DNA from: GCA-002050365 sp038235165
GTDB lineage: Bacteria; Acidobacteriota; Blastocatellia; Pyrinomonadales; Pyrinomonadaceae
Length of the DNA: 64,000 nt
NCBI GenBank assembly: GCA_038235165.1
Contig: JBBSUG010000010.1
Coordinates: forward strand, 62,001-126,000
Direction of reading: 5' to 3'
Below, piece after piece: positions 26,079-35,405 of the stretch. How positions within the stretch are numbered: position 1 is the first letter of the stretch; the number at the start of each line of letters is the position of its first letter. Below the pieces are notes generated by a model. That model searched no databases. It had not been told where the DNA came from and saw only the letters and a program-made list of their open reading frames with translations. The translations under genes and the position numbers were made by a program.

Positions 26079-29000
26079 ATGAAAATTAGTTTTAAACAAA
26101 TATTTTTGACAATGTTCGTCGCGTTTGTCTGTGGCTTAGGACTAACCAATCCGACTTTAGCCCAGGAAGAAACGTCAGCGACGGTGACCGGACAGGTGAC
26201 TGATTCGACCGGCGCAGTGATTAATAATGCCAGCGTTGTCGTCACCAACACGGCGACCGGGCAAACGAGAACCGTTCAAACAAACAACGACGGAAATTAC
26301 AATGTTTTCCCGCTGATTCCCGGAACTTATACCGTCAGCGTCGAACAGGCGGGATTCAAAAAAACCGTTATCAATACGACCTTGAACGCCAGAGACCGCC
26401 GACCAATTGATGTCGTGATGGAAGTCGGCGATGCGACGGCAGTCGTCAACGTGACGGACGATCCGCCGCTGCTTCAGGACAGTTCGACTGGGCAGGCTCT
26501 CGTTTCCGGCAATCAGGTGACGGAACTACCGCTCAACAATCGTAACTTTATTCGTTTGCTTGAAACTATTCCGGGAGTCAGTTCGGATTTGGACGACGAA
26601 TCGAATTTCGGTTTGACGAGCCGCGCCAGTGTTTCCATTAACGGTCTGCGCCGCAATGCTGTCAATTATTTGGTGGACGGTGTGAGCAACACGGATGTCG
26701 GTTCAAACATTACGCTGCTTTCGACTCCGACGGTTGATTCGATTCAGGAATTCAAAGTTTTGAGTTCTAATTACACCGCCGAGATCGGACGCTCCGGCGG
26801 CGGCGCGGTGATTATTTCGACACGCGGCGGCGGCAACAATTACCACGGTTCGCTGTATGAATTTGCCCGCAACGATTATTTTAACGCCAATACCTTTTTT
26901 AACAATCGTGTGCCGCGTGCCGCTGACGGTTCAATCGCCGCGCCCGTTCCGAAACTGCGCTACAATAATTTTGGCGGCACGATCAGCGGTCCCGTTTCTT
27001 TTTTGAATTTCGGCGAAGGCGGTCCGACCGTTTACAATGGCAAAAACAAAACATTCTTTTTCTTTTCTGAAGAAGCGCGACGCATCAAGCGCGGCATCTC
27101 CGACGGTAGTGCGCTGACACCTTCAGCGGCGGAACGCGCCGGGGATTTCTCCGCCCGCCTTGGTAATTTGATTTGCCGCAACGCCGCCAACGCATTTGTT
27201 ACCAGCACTTCGGCGACTGCCTGTACGACCACAGGATCAAATCCGGTTTCGGCGGTTGATACTGCCGGAAACAATATTTTGATTCGCCAGAACCAGGTTT
27301 TCAATCCGCTCAACAACCGACCGTTTGCCAATAATGTGATTCCGAGTGCTTTCATTGATCCGCGAGCGCAAGGTTTGCTGGCGGCATTTCCGCTGCCCAA
27401 TGTCGGTACGAACAGCTTTACTTTTTCGCCTGTCAACGTCAATAACACGCGGCAGGAAGTCGTCCGCATTGACCATAATTTCACATCCAACCACAAAATT
27501 TTCGGACGTTTTACGCAGGACACGAGCAACACGCAGGAAACCGGCGGATTATTTGCAGGTTCGGCTTTCCCGAATATTGCGACGACCGATACGAGAGTTC
27601 CGGGCAGAGTTTTCGCCGTTTCATACACCGGCATTTTCTCGAATTCGCTCGTCAATGAATTCACTTACAATTACTCGACCAACACGATTAATTCGGCTTT
27701 AGTCGGACGCGGACGCAAAAGCGATTATGCCAACGCATCAAATATCGTCGAATTTTTCCCCGAAAACACGAACAATATTATTCCGGCTATCGCAACTCGT
27801 TTTTCAACTTTGCAATCCACACAGGGTTACAGCATCGAGTACGGCAACAGCACCTACCGCGACAATCTGACTTTTACGCGCGGCAACCATATTTTTAAGT
27901 TCGGCGGTGAAATCACTTACGAATTCAAAAACGAAAATCTCGGCGGCAATACCAATGCCGGAAGTTTCGGCTTTGCCAACGCGCAGACGCAGGGTTTCGT
28001 CGGCACGTCGGCGATTACCGGCACGAGCATCACGACCGGCGATTCGTTCGCTTCGTTTTTGCTCGGCAGAGCTAATTCTTATTCGGAATCGCAGCTTGAC
28101 CCGCGCGTTCGTTTTCGTTTCGGGCGCGACGAATTTTACGTTCAGGATACGTGGAAGGTTCGTCCGAATCTGACTTTGGATATGGGCGTTCGTTATCAGT
28201 ATTATCGTCCGGTCACAGATGTCAATAATTTGCTGGTAACTTTCGATCCGGCACTTTACAAAGCAGTCAATCCGGCGACTGACTGCGCGACGGCAACCTG
28301 TAATTCGCTGATTACCGCCCGCGTTGATCCGCTCAACGGCATTGCCCGCGCCGGAGTCAATTCGCGTTTTGGAGACAATTTTATTCCGAGCGACAAAAAC
28401 AATTTCAGTCCGCGCGTCGGGATTGCCTATCAACCGCAATTTGAAAACGGCATTGGAAAACTGTTGTTCGGCGGTCCTAATAAATCGGTTATTCGCGCCG
28501 GCTACGGATTTTACTACGATCAGGCGTTGGTCGGTATTTTTGAAAATGCGACGTTTTTTACGCCGCCCGTCAACGATTCGGTGGCGTTTACCAGCACTCT
28601 GACAAATGTGATTACGTTCTCGAATCCGAGTTCCGATCCGAACGCCATTCCCGGTCAGCCAATTGTCGGCACGACCTTCCCATCGCGCAATTTGGGAACC
28701 GGCGGTGCAATTGCTCCAGATTTCAAAACGCCGGAATCACAGGTTTATTCGCTCGGTATTCAGCGTGAAATTTTCAAAAACGCGGTTATTGATATTTCCT
28801 ATGTCGGAACAAAAGCCGATCATTTGATTCGCCGCCGCAATATCAATTTCATTACTCCGGCACAGGCGATTGCCGCCGGAGCTTCCAGCACGACCGCCGG
28901 TAATACCAACGCGGCTCGTCCGTTCGTCGGATTTTCAAACATCATCTATTACGAAACGAGTGCCAAATCGCGTTATAACGGCTTGCTCTCGTCGTTTAAT

Positions 29001-29705
29001 TATCGTTTGCAGAAGGGTTTCACTATCACGGTGGCTTATACCTTCAGCAAAAATTTGACCGATTCGACCAACGACCGCGATGCAGTTGACGATCCGCAGA
29101 ATGCATTTGATCTGAGACGTGAATATGCCGAAGCGCGAACTTCTCGCCCGCACGTTTTCAGTGCCAGCTACGTTTACGAAGTTCCTTATTTCCGCACTTC
29201 CAAAAACTCTTTGGTCAGACTTCTGCTGGGCGGCTATCAGGTTTCGGGCATCACGCAGCTTGAATCAGGTGCGCCGGTGGCGCGTGTCACGGTTGCCAGC
29301 ACGCTGAATTTGACACGCGGGTTGTATGCGAACGCGATCAGCAATCCGAACGGCGGACTCGCCGGAACGACTGACCCGTCAACCGGCTTGCCGTTTATTT
29401 TTGACCCGAATGCTCTGGCACCGGCAGATGCCGGACAGTTCGGAAATCTCGGACGCGCTTTTGCACGGCTTCCGGGACGCAACCAAACCAATCTCGTGTT
29501 GTCAAAACAGTTTTATTTCAACACTGAAAGAACGACGTACCTGCAATTGCGGGCGGAAAGTTACAATATTTTCAACACCACGCAGTTTACCGGTGTGAAT
29601 ACGACTCTGCCGACTGCCGGACCGTTGAGCAATTCAACATTCGGCAGACCGACTTCGACACGTCTGCCGCGTGAATTTCAGTTTGGTATCAAACTTTATT
29701 TCTAA
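26079..29705 (+). CDS. TonB-dependent outer-membrane receptor, Oar-like
   Basis: A 1208-residue outer-membrane protein. A signal peptide (MKISFKQIFLTMFVAFVCGL, ending NPTLAQ) precedes a carboxypeptidase-regulatory-like beta-sandwich (ATVTGQVTDSTGAVINNASV, residues about 35-120). A plug domain follows (ELPLNNRNFIRLLETIPGV; SINGLRRNAVNYLVDGVSN; EIGRSGGGAVIISTRGGGN). The remainder is a large beta-barrel ending in FGIKLYF with a C-terminal aromatic residue. These Oar-type receptors are multiplied in acidobacteria and are thought to import large or unknown ligands. The ribosome-binding site is GAGG shortly before ATG. Position between the NamZ fusion and nagA/nagZ suggests a ligand from cell-wall material, but that is only inference. 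Confidence 0.9.
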   Translation: MKISFKQIFLTMFVAFVCGLGLTNPTLAQEETSATVTGQVTDSTGAVINNASVVVTNTATGQTRTVQTNNDGNYNVFPLIPGTYTVSVEQAGFKKTVINTTLNARDRRPIDVVMEVGDATAVVNVTDDPPLLQDSSTGQALVSGNQVTELPLNNRNFIRLLETIPGVSSDLDDESNFGLTSRASVSINGLRRNAVNYLVDGVSNTDVGSNITLLSTPTVDSIQEFKVLSSNYTAEIGRSGGGAVIISTRGGGNNYHGSLYEFARNDYFNANTFFNNRVPRAADGSIAAPVPKLRYNNFGGTISGPVSFLNFGEGGPTVYNGKNKTFFFFSEEARRIKRGISDGSALTPSAAERAGDFSARLGNLICRNAANAFVTSTSATACTTTGSNPVSAVDTAGNNILIRQNQVFNPLNNRPFANNVIPSAFIDPRAQGLLAAFPLPNVGTNSFTFSPVNVNNTRQEVVRIDHNFTSNHKIFGRFTQDTSNTQETGGLFAGSAFPNIATTDTRVPGRVFAVSYTGIFSNSLVNEFTYNYSTNTINSALVGRGRKSDYANASNIVEFFPENTNNIIPAIATRFSTLQSTQGYSIEYGNSTYRDNLTFTRGNHIFKFGGEITYEFKNENLGGNTNAGSFGFANAQTQGFVGTSAITGTSITTGDSFASFLLGRANSYSESQLDPRVRFRFGRDEFYVQDTWKVRPNLTLDMGVRYQYYRPVTDVNNLLVTFDPALYKAVNPATDCATATCNSLITARVDPLNGIARAGVNSRFGDNFIPSDKNNFSPRVGIAYQPQFENGIGKLLFGGPNKSVIRAGYGFYYDQALVGIFENATFFTPPVNDSVAFTSTLTNVITFSNPSSDPNAIPGQPIVGTTFPSRNLGTGGAIAPDFKTPESQVYSLGIQREIFKNAVIDISYVGTKADHLIRRRNINFITPAQAIAAGASSTTAGNTNAARPFVGFSNIIYYETSAKSRYNGLLSSFNYRLQKGFTITVAYTFSKNLTDSTNDRDAVDDPQNAFDLRREYAEARTSRPHVFSASYVYEVPYFRTSKNSLVRLLLGGYQVSGITQLESGAPVARVTVASTLNLTRGLYANAISNPNGGLAGTTDPSTGLPFIFDPNALAPADAGQFGNLGRAFARLPGRNQTNLVLSKQFYFNTERTTYLQLRAESYNIFNTTQFTGVNTTLPTAGPLSNSTFGRPTSTRLPREFQFGIKLYF

Positions 29706-29729
29706 AACAATTGTTTTGTGAAAATTTAT

Positions 29730-29763
29730 GCCCGCGTTATTGTGAAATAACGCGGGCGTTTTT
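29730..29763 (+). terminator. Intrinsic terminator after the TonB receptor gene
   Basis: GCCCGCGTTATT (29730-29741) pairs perfectly with 29746-29757 around a 4-base loop, followed by GTTTTTA. It lies between the receptor stop and the convergent TPR gene and may serve both. Confidence 0.9.
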
Positions 29764-30703
29764 ATTGATTATTTTTCGAAGCGGCGGCTGGTGCTTCGGA
29801 ATCGAGCCTGGCTTTTTGCAGTTCACGAACCTTTTTGAAAGCATTTTTAGCTTCATCACGCCGTCCGCTTTTTTGCAGGGCGAGACCGAGTTGATAGTAG
29901 CCTTCAGCGATTTCGGGGCGAAGTTTGACCGCCTCTTCGAGTTGTTCGATGGCGGATTGATATTTGCCGGTTAGCAGATATGCCCGACCGAGAGCAAAGC
30001 GAGTGTCGAACTCGGCGGGAAAATTCTTAACTGCGATTTTCAGCAGCGGCGCAGCTTTGGCGGCATCGCCGTTCGTCAGGTAAATATCGCCGAGATTGAA
30101 AGAAGCACGCTGTTCATTCGGTTCGCGTTTGAGAATTTCCGTAAATTCGCGCGTCGCCTCTTCATAACGAAACTGTTTCCAGTATAGCGAACCAAGGGCA
30201 TAGCGATAATTTATCGAATCCGGTGTCGTCTGCAACGCTTTGATATAAGCATTAACTGCTTCGGCGGTTTTCTTCTGCGCGTCGAGCGCGTCGCCGTACA
30301 ACGCCCACCAATCGCCGCCCGCATTGCCCAAATCTAGACGGCGTTTCAGCACCGTTTCCGTTTCGGCAAAGCGTTTTTGCCGCCAAAAGGTCTGCGCCGC
30401 CATTTCGAGCAATTTTTCATCCTTCGGCGAATGTGCCAGCAGTTTGGCGATTTCGCGGCTCGCCTCCGCCGGTTTATCCAGCCCGATAAGCGCAATTGTC
30501 AAACCAAGCCGCGCTTTATCGCTGCCGGGTTCAGCGCGTAAAACATCGGAAAAAGCCGCCGCCGCCCTTTGAAAATCTTCGCTCTGCAAAAGTTGAAACC
30601 CCGACTTTATCCCGTCGCCCACACCAATTTGGGAAAACGCCGGAACGGTCGCCAAAACTATTGCGAAAAAGATAAAATAAATTTTTGCCGCTAAACTTTT
30701 CAT
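29762..30703 (-). CDS. Exported tetratricopeptide-repeat protein
   Basis: About 313 residues with a signal peptide (AKIYFIFFAIVLATVPAFSQ). The rest is a chain of about seven TPR motifs, the clearest being ALGSLYWKQFRYEEATREFT, ALGRAYLLTGKYQSAIEQLE and YYQLGLALQKSGRRDEAKNA, ending with a polar alanine-rich tail. TPR superhelices bind protein partners, here probably in the periplasm. It is convergent to the TonB receptor and divergent from nagA, with only 54 bases between the two start codons. ATG at 30703 is chosen over the preceding TTG. Specific partner unknown. Confidence 0.85.
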   Translation of the reverse strand: MKSLAAKIYFIFFAIVLATVPAFSQIGVGDGIKSGFQLLQSEDFQRAAAAFSDVLRAEPGSDKARLGLTIALIGLDKPAEASREIAKLLAHSPKDEKLLEMAAQTFWRQKRFAETETVLKRRLDLGNAGGDWWALYGDALDAQKKTAEAVNAYIKALQTTPDSINYRYALGSLYWKQFRYEEATREFTEILKREPNEQRASFNLGDIYLTNGDAAKAAPLLKIAVKNFPAEFDTRFALGRAYLLTGKYQSAIEQLEEAVKLRPEIAEGYYQLGLALQKSGRRDEAKNAFKKVRELQKARLDSEAPAAASKNNQ

Positions 30704-30757
30704 CAAAAAGTAAATTATATCACCGGAACAAAATCAGAAAGCGATAAACTAAATATT

Positions 30758-31918
30758 ATGAGCGAACAAACGATCTTACTGCACAATGCCGAAATAACTT
30801 TGCCGTCAGGGGCAATCGAACAAAAAGACATTTTAATCAGCAATGGATGCATCACCGAAATCTCGGACACTAAAAATACTGATGCCGAAGTGATTGATTT
30901 AAACCGCCTGAAAATTTTCGCCGGTTTTATAGACATTCACAATCACGGAGCGGTCGGCATTGATGTCAATACTGCGACCGCAGACGATTTGCGAAAAGTT
31001 TCAAAGTTTTTGGCGGCGCACGGTGTGACGGCGTGGCTGCCGACTTTCGTTCCCGATGCGGACGAAAATTATCAAAGAGTCATCGCGGCGATTGACGAAG
31101 TGATAGAAACGCAGGATTTAGATGAAAGCGAATTGGCGGCGCGAATTGTAGGCGTCCATTACGAAGGCGTTTTTGCCAACGAAAAAATGTGCGGCGCACT
31201 GCGTCCCCAATTCTTCAAAACTTTCAAAAACGGTGATGAAATCGGACATCTGCCGAAACTAAAAAATGGTGTTCACTTGACGACGCTTGCACCCGAAATC
31301 GAAAACGGCATTGCACTTATCAAAGAACTGCGAAAACAAAACTGGATCATCTCCATCGGACACACGCGGGCGGATGTGCAAACTTTGGATGCGGCGTTCG
31401 ATGCCGGGGCGCGGCAAATTACGCATCTTTTCAACGCGATGACCGGCGTTCATCACCGCGAAATCGGCGTGGCTGGCTGGGCTTTGACCAAGAAAGAAGT
31501 GTCGTGCGAAATCATCGCCGACGGCGTTCACGTCGCGCCGCCGATGCTGGCATTTGCCGCAAACTGTAAAACACCTGAAAAGTTGATGTTGATTTCCGAT
31601 TCGATTGCGCCGACCGGTTTGGGCGACGGCGTTTACGAAATTTGGAATGACAAAATCGCCGTGCGGGACGGCAAAACAAAAAACGAACGCGGCGGCATTG
31701 CCGGAAGTGTTATCACGATGCTCGACGCAGTGAAAATGTATCGCTCGCTCGGTTTTTCCGGCGCGGAAGTTTCCCAAATGGCGAGCGCGAATCAGGCGAA
31801 ATTATTGGGTATTGGAAAAGATTACGGCTCGATAGAAATCGGCAAACGCGCCGATTTAACTGTTTTGGATGATGAAGGAGATGTAAAATTAACCGTGATT
31901 GGCGGAAAAATATCGTAG
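30758..31918 (+). CDS. nagA: N-acetylglucosamine-6-phosphate deacetylase
   Basis: A 386-residue amidohydrolase-fold enzyme that turns GlcNAc-6-phosphate into GlcN-6-phosphate plus acetate. Metal and substrate motifs: GFIDIHNHGAVGIDVN, the loop GVHYEGVFANEKMCGALR, SIGHTRADVQ, THLFNAMTGVHHREIG, and the catalytic Asp in LISDSIAPTGLGDG. It ends with the usual small beta domain (GKRADLTVLDDEGDVKLTVI). Cytoplasmic, no signal peptide. It would take the product of MurQ or of the GlcNAc kinase. NagB, the next step to fructose-6-phosphate, is not in the window. Confidence 0.93.
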   Translation: MSEQTILLHNAEITLPSGAIEQKDILISNGCITEISDTKNTDAEVIDLNRLKIFAGFIDIHNHGAVGIDVNTATADDLRKVSKFLAAHGVTAWLPTFVPDADENYQRVIAAIDEVIETQDLDESELAARIVGVHYEGVFANEKMCGALRPQFFKTFKNGDEIGHLPKLKNGVHLTTLAPEIENGIALIKELRKQNWIISIGHTRADVQTLDAAFDAGARQITHLFNAMTGVHHREIGVAGWALTKKEVSCEIIADGVHVAPPMLAFAANCKTPEKLMLISDSIAPTGLGDGVYEIWNDKIAVRDGKTKNERGGIAGSVITMLDAVKMYRSLGFSGAEVSQMASANQAKLLGIGKDYGSIEIGKRADLTVLDDEGDVKLTVIGGKIS

Positions 31919-31978
31919 ACGGCTTGTCCTCACCCGTTTTTTGTAGAACCGAAGACGGGCGACCGCAAGGGATCGCTC

Positions 31979-33760
31979 CTACTTTTTGTTTAATGTGATT
32001 GGCAATTTTCCTCTAAACGGAATTTCTCCGGCTAATGCTTTTGCCGTCGCTCTCTGCAAACTCGCCATATCGCCGTAAGCGACAATATAAGTTTTCATTT
32101 CGGGAAAGTTGTTGAGCAGATACGGGTTGCCGAAACTCAAACTGATAATTTTTTTGTCGCCCTGCAACAGTTCGGTCAAAAATTTCGCACCTGATTCGGG
32201 TAATCCCGCCGAATTTTTTGCTCCCGAACGAACGCGCCCGATTAGTGCCGTCAAAATCACATCGGCTTCCGCCGCTTTTTCCCGTGCTGCACTGATTTCC
32301 TCTTCCGTCGAGCGTTCATCTAAAACCGCTGAATCGAATTTATAGCCGGATTGCCGCAGTGTTCGCTGAAAGGTGTTCGCCGCAAAATTGCGGTCGTCGC
32401 CGTTGGTAATGCCGAGAAAGAAGATGCTTTTGTTTTTAGCGAGAGGCAAAACGCCGTCTTCTTTCTTGACCAAAGTGATCGCGTTTTCGGCGATTTCATT
32501 GGACAAAAGACGTGATTGTTCGCCGGAAACAGTTTTGTCAATTTGATTCAGCGGCGTGATTTTTTGTTTTTCCAAACCTAGTTCGTATTTCCACGCGAGA
32601 ATTTTCCGCACCGATTGGTCGAGCCTTTCCTGCGAAATTCTTCCCGAAGCAACAGCGGACTTCAATCCTTTTACCGTCAAATCAACATCCGCCGGTTTTT
32701 CTAAAATGTCCGCGCCCGCCAGAACAGCGCGAACGGCAGCTTCGTCCTGATTAAAATAAATCGTCAAACCGCTCATACTCATCGCGTCGGTGACGATTAG
32801 ACCCTGAAAATTCATTTGTTTACGCAGAATTTCAGTTTGCACGACCGGCGACAGAGTGGCGGGCATTGTCGCCGATTCTTTGACAATTTCCGCACCTTCT
32901 TCAGCATCGCCTTGTATATAGTTTTTGAGCGGTTTGATCTCCGTCGGATCAATCTGCGGCAGCGCGATGTGCGCGACCATTATCGAAGCGACACCGGCTT
33001 TAATTGCCTGCTCGAACGGCGGCAGTTCGACTCGATTCAGTCGCTCCCTCGGTAGGTTGATAATCGGCAAACCGCGATGCGAATCAACTGCCGTGTCGCC
33101 GTGTCCGGGAAAATGTTTGGCGGTCGCAATCACATTTTGACTTTGCAGACCTTCGATAAAAGCCGCGCCGAAACGCCCAACTTCCGCCGGGTTTTCGCCG
33201 TAACTGCGAACATTGATCACCGGATTGTCAGCGTTATTGTTGACATCGAGAACCGGCGCATAAACTTGCAAAATTCCCAAAGCGCGGGCTTCGCGTCCCG
33301 TAATTTCACCGACGCGACGCGCGTATTCGGGATTTCCCGTCGCCGCCACCGCCATATTCCAGGGAAAATTTTCCGCGTCGCCGAACCGCATTCCCACGCC
33401 GGTTTCCGCATCAATCGCAATCAGCAGCGGAATTTTCGCGGCTTCCTGCATTCGGTTGACGAGAAAAACCGATTCGTAAATCGGTGCGCCGAACAGGACG
33501 ATGCCGCCGATTTTGTTGTCAACAATTTGTCGTTTTAATTCCTTAAATTCATAACTATCCTGATTCAAATAACGCGCGTTAATGCCGATGTGAACCAATT
33601 GTCCGACTTTTTCATCGGACGACATTTTTTTCAGTTGTTTGTCCGCCCATTTAAAAGCTTTTGCCGACGGACCGAACTTCGAGTTTTGCGCGGAAACCGG
33701 GAGATTGAAAGACAGATTGAGCAGACACAGCAAGAATATAAAGACGGTAATTTTTTTCAT
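31979..33760 (-). CDS. nagZ: Secreted beta-N-acetylhexosaminidase, NagZ/YbbD-type GH3
   Basis: From the ATG at 33760 the protein is about 593 residues with a signal peptide (MKKITVFIFLLCLLNLSFNL, then PVSAQ). The GH3 barrel carries the NagZ loop KHFPGHGDTAVDSHRG with the His-Asp catalytic dyad and the nucleophile Asp in IVTDAMSMSG. A second C-terminal domain (ITLVKKEDGVLPL onward) makes it the two-domain, YbbD-like type rather than the short cytosolic E. coli type. It removes GlcNAc from GlcNAc-MurNAc fragments outside the cytoplasm. The frame is open further upstream to 33886, but that extension would hide the signal peptide. It is third in a murQ-symporter-nagZ operon. Confidence 0.9.
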   Translation of the reverse strand: MKKITVFIFLLCLLNLSFNLPVSAQNSKFGPSAKAFKWADKQLKKMSSDEKVGQLVHIGINARYLNQDSYEFKELKRQIVDNKIGGIVLFGAPIYESVFLVNRMQEAAKIPLLIAIDAETGVGMRFGDAENFPWNMAVAATGNPEYARRVGEITGREARALGILQVYAPVLDVNNNADNPVINVRSYGENPAEVGRFGAAFIEGLQSQNVIATAKHFPGHGDTAVDSHRGLPIINLPRERLNRVELPPFEQAIKAGVASIMVAHIALPQIDPTEIKPLKNYIQGDAEEGAEIVKESATMPATLSPVVQTEILRKQMNFQGLIVTDAMSMSGLTIYFNQDEAAVRAVLAGADILEKPADVDLTVKGLKSAVASGRISQERLDQSVRKILAWKYELGLEKQKITPLNQIDKTVSGEQSRLLSNEIAENAITLVKKEDGVLPLAKNKSIFFLGITNGDDRNFAANTFQRTLRQSGYKFDSAVLDERSTEEEISAAREKAAEADVILTALIGRVRSGAKNSAGLPESGAKFLTELLQGDKKIISLSFGNPYLLNNFPEMKTYIVAYGDMASLQRATAKALAGEIPFRGKLPITLNKK

Positions 33761-33892
33761 CGGAAGTTTTAATCGAGCCATAAGCAGTTCGGAACGATGA
33801 TTACAGAATACATAAATAATTCTGATAAAAAAAGCGGCAAAAGAGTTGTCGGCGAAATTTCCATCCTGCCAAACTCTTTTTTGCAAATTGAT

Positions 33893-35404
33893 TTAGAGTG
33901 TTTCGGTTGGTTTATCTTGAATGAAAAGACTGGCAATCCACGCGACCAACAGCGTCGTCAAACTGCCGATCACGGCATACCACGGAAAAGCAATTTTCGT
34001 GCCGAAATAGATGTAGAGCATCAGCGCAATGCTTGTTCCCATCGCAATTAACGCGCAGGTTTGATTGGCTTTTTTGACGAAAGTTCCGACGAGAAAAACG
34101 CCGAGAATCGGACCGTTGACGAGTCCGGCGATTGATAATGCTTGATTCAAAGCCGAACTTCCGGCATCTTTGACGGCGATGGCGACGGCGATTTGCACGA
34201 TGCCGACGATGACCGTCAAAATGCTGGCTTTTCGCAATAAGTTTTTGTCGGATTTGTCTTTGGCAAACGGTTTGTATAAGTCGTTGATCGCCGTTGCCGC
34301 AATCGAATTTAACGACGAGGAAAGAGCCGCCGCGAAAATCGCCGCGACGACCAAACCGCTCAAACCGGACGGCATATGTTTGGTGATAAAATCGGGAAAA
34401 ACCTGATCGCCGCCCGTGAACGGAAAAGTCGCCGCGAGTTTGGAACCTTCCGCTCCGACCTGCGTGTATTCGGGCGCATTAAACGGTTGATAATATGCGA
34501 AAAGCAGCACACCGATAAACAAAAAACCAATAAATTGTCCGAGAACGACCGCGCCGCTCGACAATAAAGCGAGACTTGCCGCCGAAGGTTTTTTGGTGCA
34601 GAGATAACGCTGAACGAGATATTGATCGGTGCCGTGCGTGGACATCGTGAGAAAACAGCCGCCGATCAAACCGCCCCAAAACGTGTATGTTTTCGTGAAA
34701 TTTAGTGCGAAATCGAAAACCTGAAATTTATTAAATTCGCTGCCGAGTTCGACGACTCTCGAAAATCCGCCGTCAACCTGATTCAAAATCACGACTGCCG
34801 CCGCAATCGCGCCGCCGATGTAAATGCCGAGTTGGACGACTTCGACCCAAATCACAGCTTCCATCCCGCCAAAAAATGTGAAAACGATCATCACCACGCC
34901 GAGCAGAATAATTGACAAAACGATAATCGTCTGCGGATTTGCATCCGGCACGAACGCGACGTAAACCGCCGCCAACACAATCGCCGTCAACAAAAGGCGA
35001 ATTCCGTCGGCGATATTTCGCATAATGACGAACAGCGCAGACGCGAGCATCTTCACTTTTTCGCCGAACCTGTCGCCCAAAAGCTGATAAACCGTCAGCA
35101 GTTCGCCTTTGAAATACATCGGAATAAATAGCAGGGAGATGACGACGCGACCGAGCATATAACCGAAAACGAGCTGTAAAAACTCGAAATTTCCGTTTTT
35201 CGCAAACGCGATTCCGGGAACGGAAATAAATGTAATCGTCGAAGTTTCCGTCGCCACAATCGAAGCCGCAATCGCCCACCAAGGCACGTTTCGGTCGCCG
35301 ACGAAATAATCTTCAGTCGTTTCCTGTTTGCCCGAATAAAAAATTCCGAACAAAGTAATGCCAATCAAATAGCCGAAAATGATGATTAGATCTAATGGTT
35401 GCAT
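33893..35404 (-). CDS. Sodium:solute symporter (SSS family), probable amino-sugar importer
   Basis: A 503-residue transporter with about 13 hydrophobic helices. It opens with LIIIFGYLIGITLFGIFYSG and the family segment TEDYFVGDRNVPWWAIAASI, followed by SIVATETSTITFISVPGIAF. The helix with VVAAIFAAALSSSLNSIAAT resembles the Na+-site helix of SSS transporters. Its ATG begins one base after the murQ stop (TAAAATG), so the two are translationally coupled, and nagZ follows. The context makes MurNAc and/or GlcNAc a likely substrate. Other SSS substrates (sugars, sialic acid, amino acids) are possible from sequence alone. Confidence 0.85.
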   Translation of the reverse strand: MQPLDLIIIFGYLIGITLFGIFYSGKQETTEDYFVGDRNVPWWAIAASIVATETSTITFISVPGIAFAKNGNFEFLQLVFGYMLGRVVISLLFIPMYFKGELLTVYQLLGDRFGEKVKMLASALFVIMRNIADGIRLLLTAIVLAAVYVAFVPDANPQTIIVLSIILLGVVMIVFTFFGGMEAVIWVEVVQLGIYIGGAIAAAVVILNQVDGGFSRVVELGSEFNKFQVFDFALNFTKTYTFWGGLIGGCFLTMSTHGTDQYLVQRYLCTKKPSAASLALLSSGAVVLGQFIGFLFIGVLLFAYYQPFNAPEYTQVGAEGSKLAATFPFTGGDQVFPDFITKHMPSGLSGLVVAAIFAAALSSSLNSIAATAINDLYKPFAKDKSDKNLLRKASILTVIVGIVQIAVAIAVKDAGSSALNQALSIAGLVNGPILGVFLVGTFVKKANQTCALIAMGTSIALMLYIYFGTKIAFPWYAVIGSLTTLLVAWIASLFIQDKPTETL

Positions 35405-35405
35405 T

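Noticed and set aside
31951..31980. Small GNRA-type hairpin between nagA and nagZ (GCGACC-GCAA-GGGATCGC)
   Set aside because: The stem is short with a bulge and no T run; not enough to call a terminator, though it may be a repeat.
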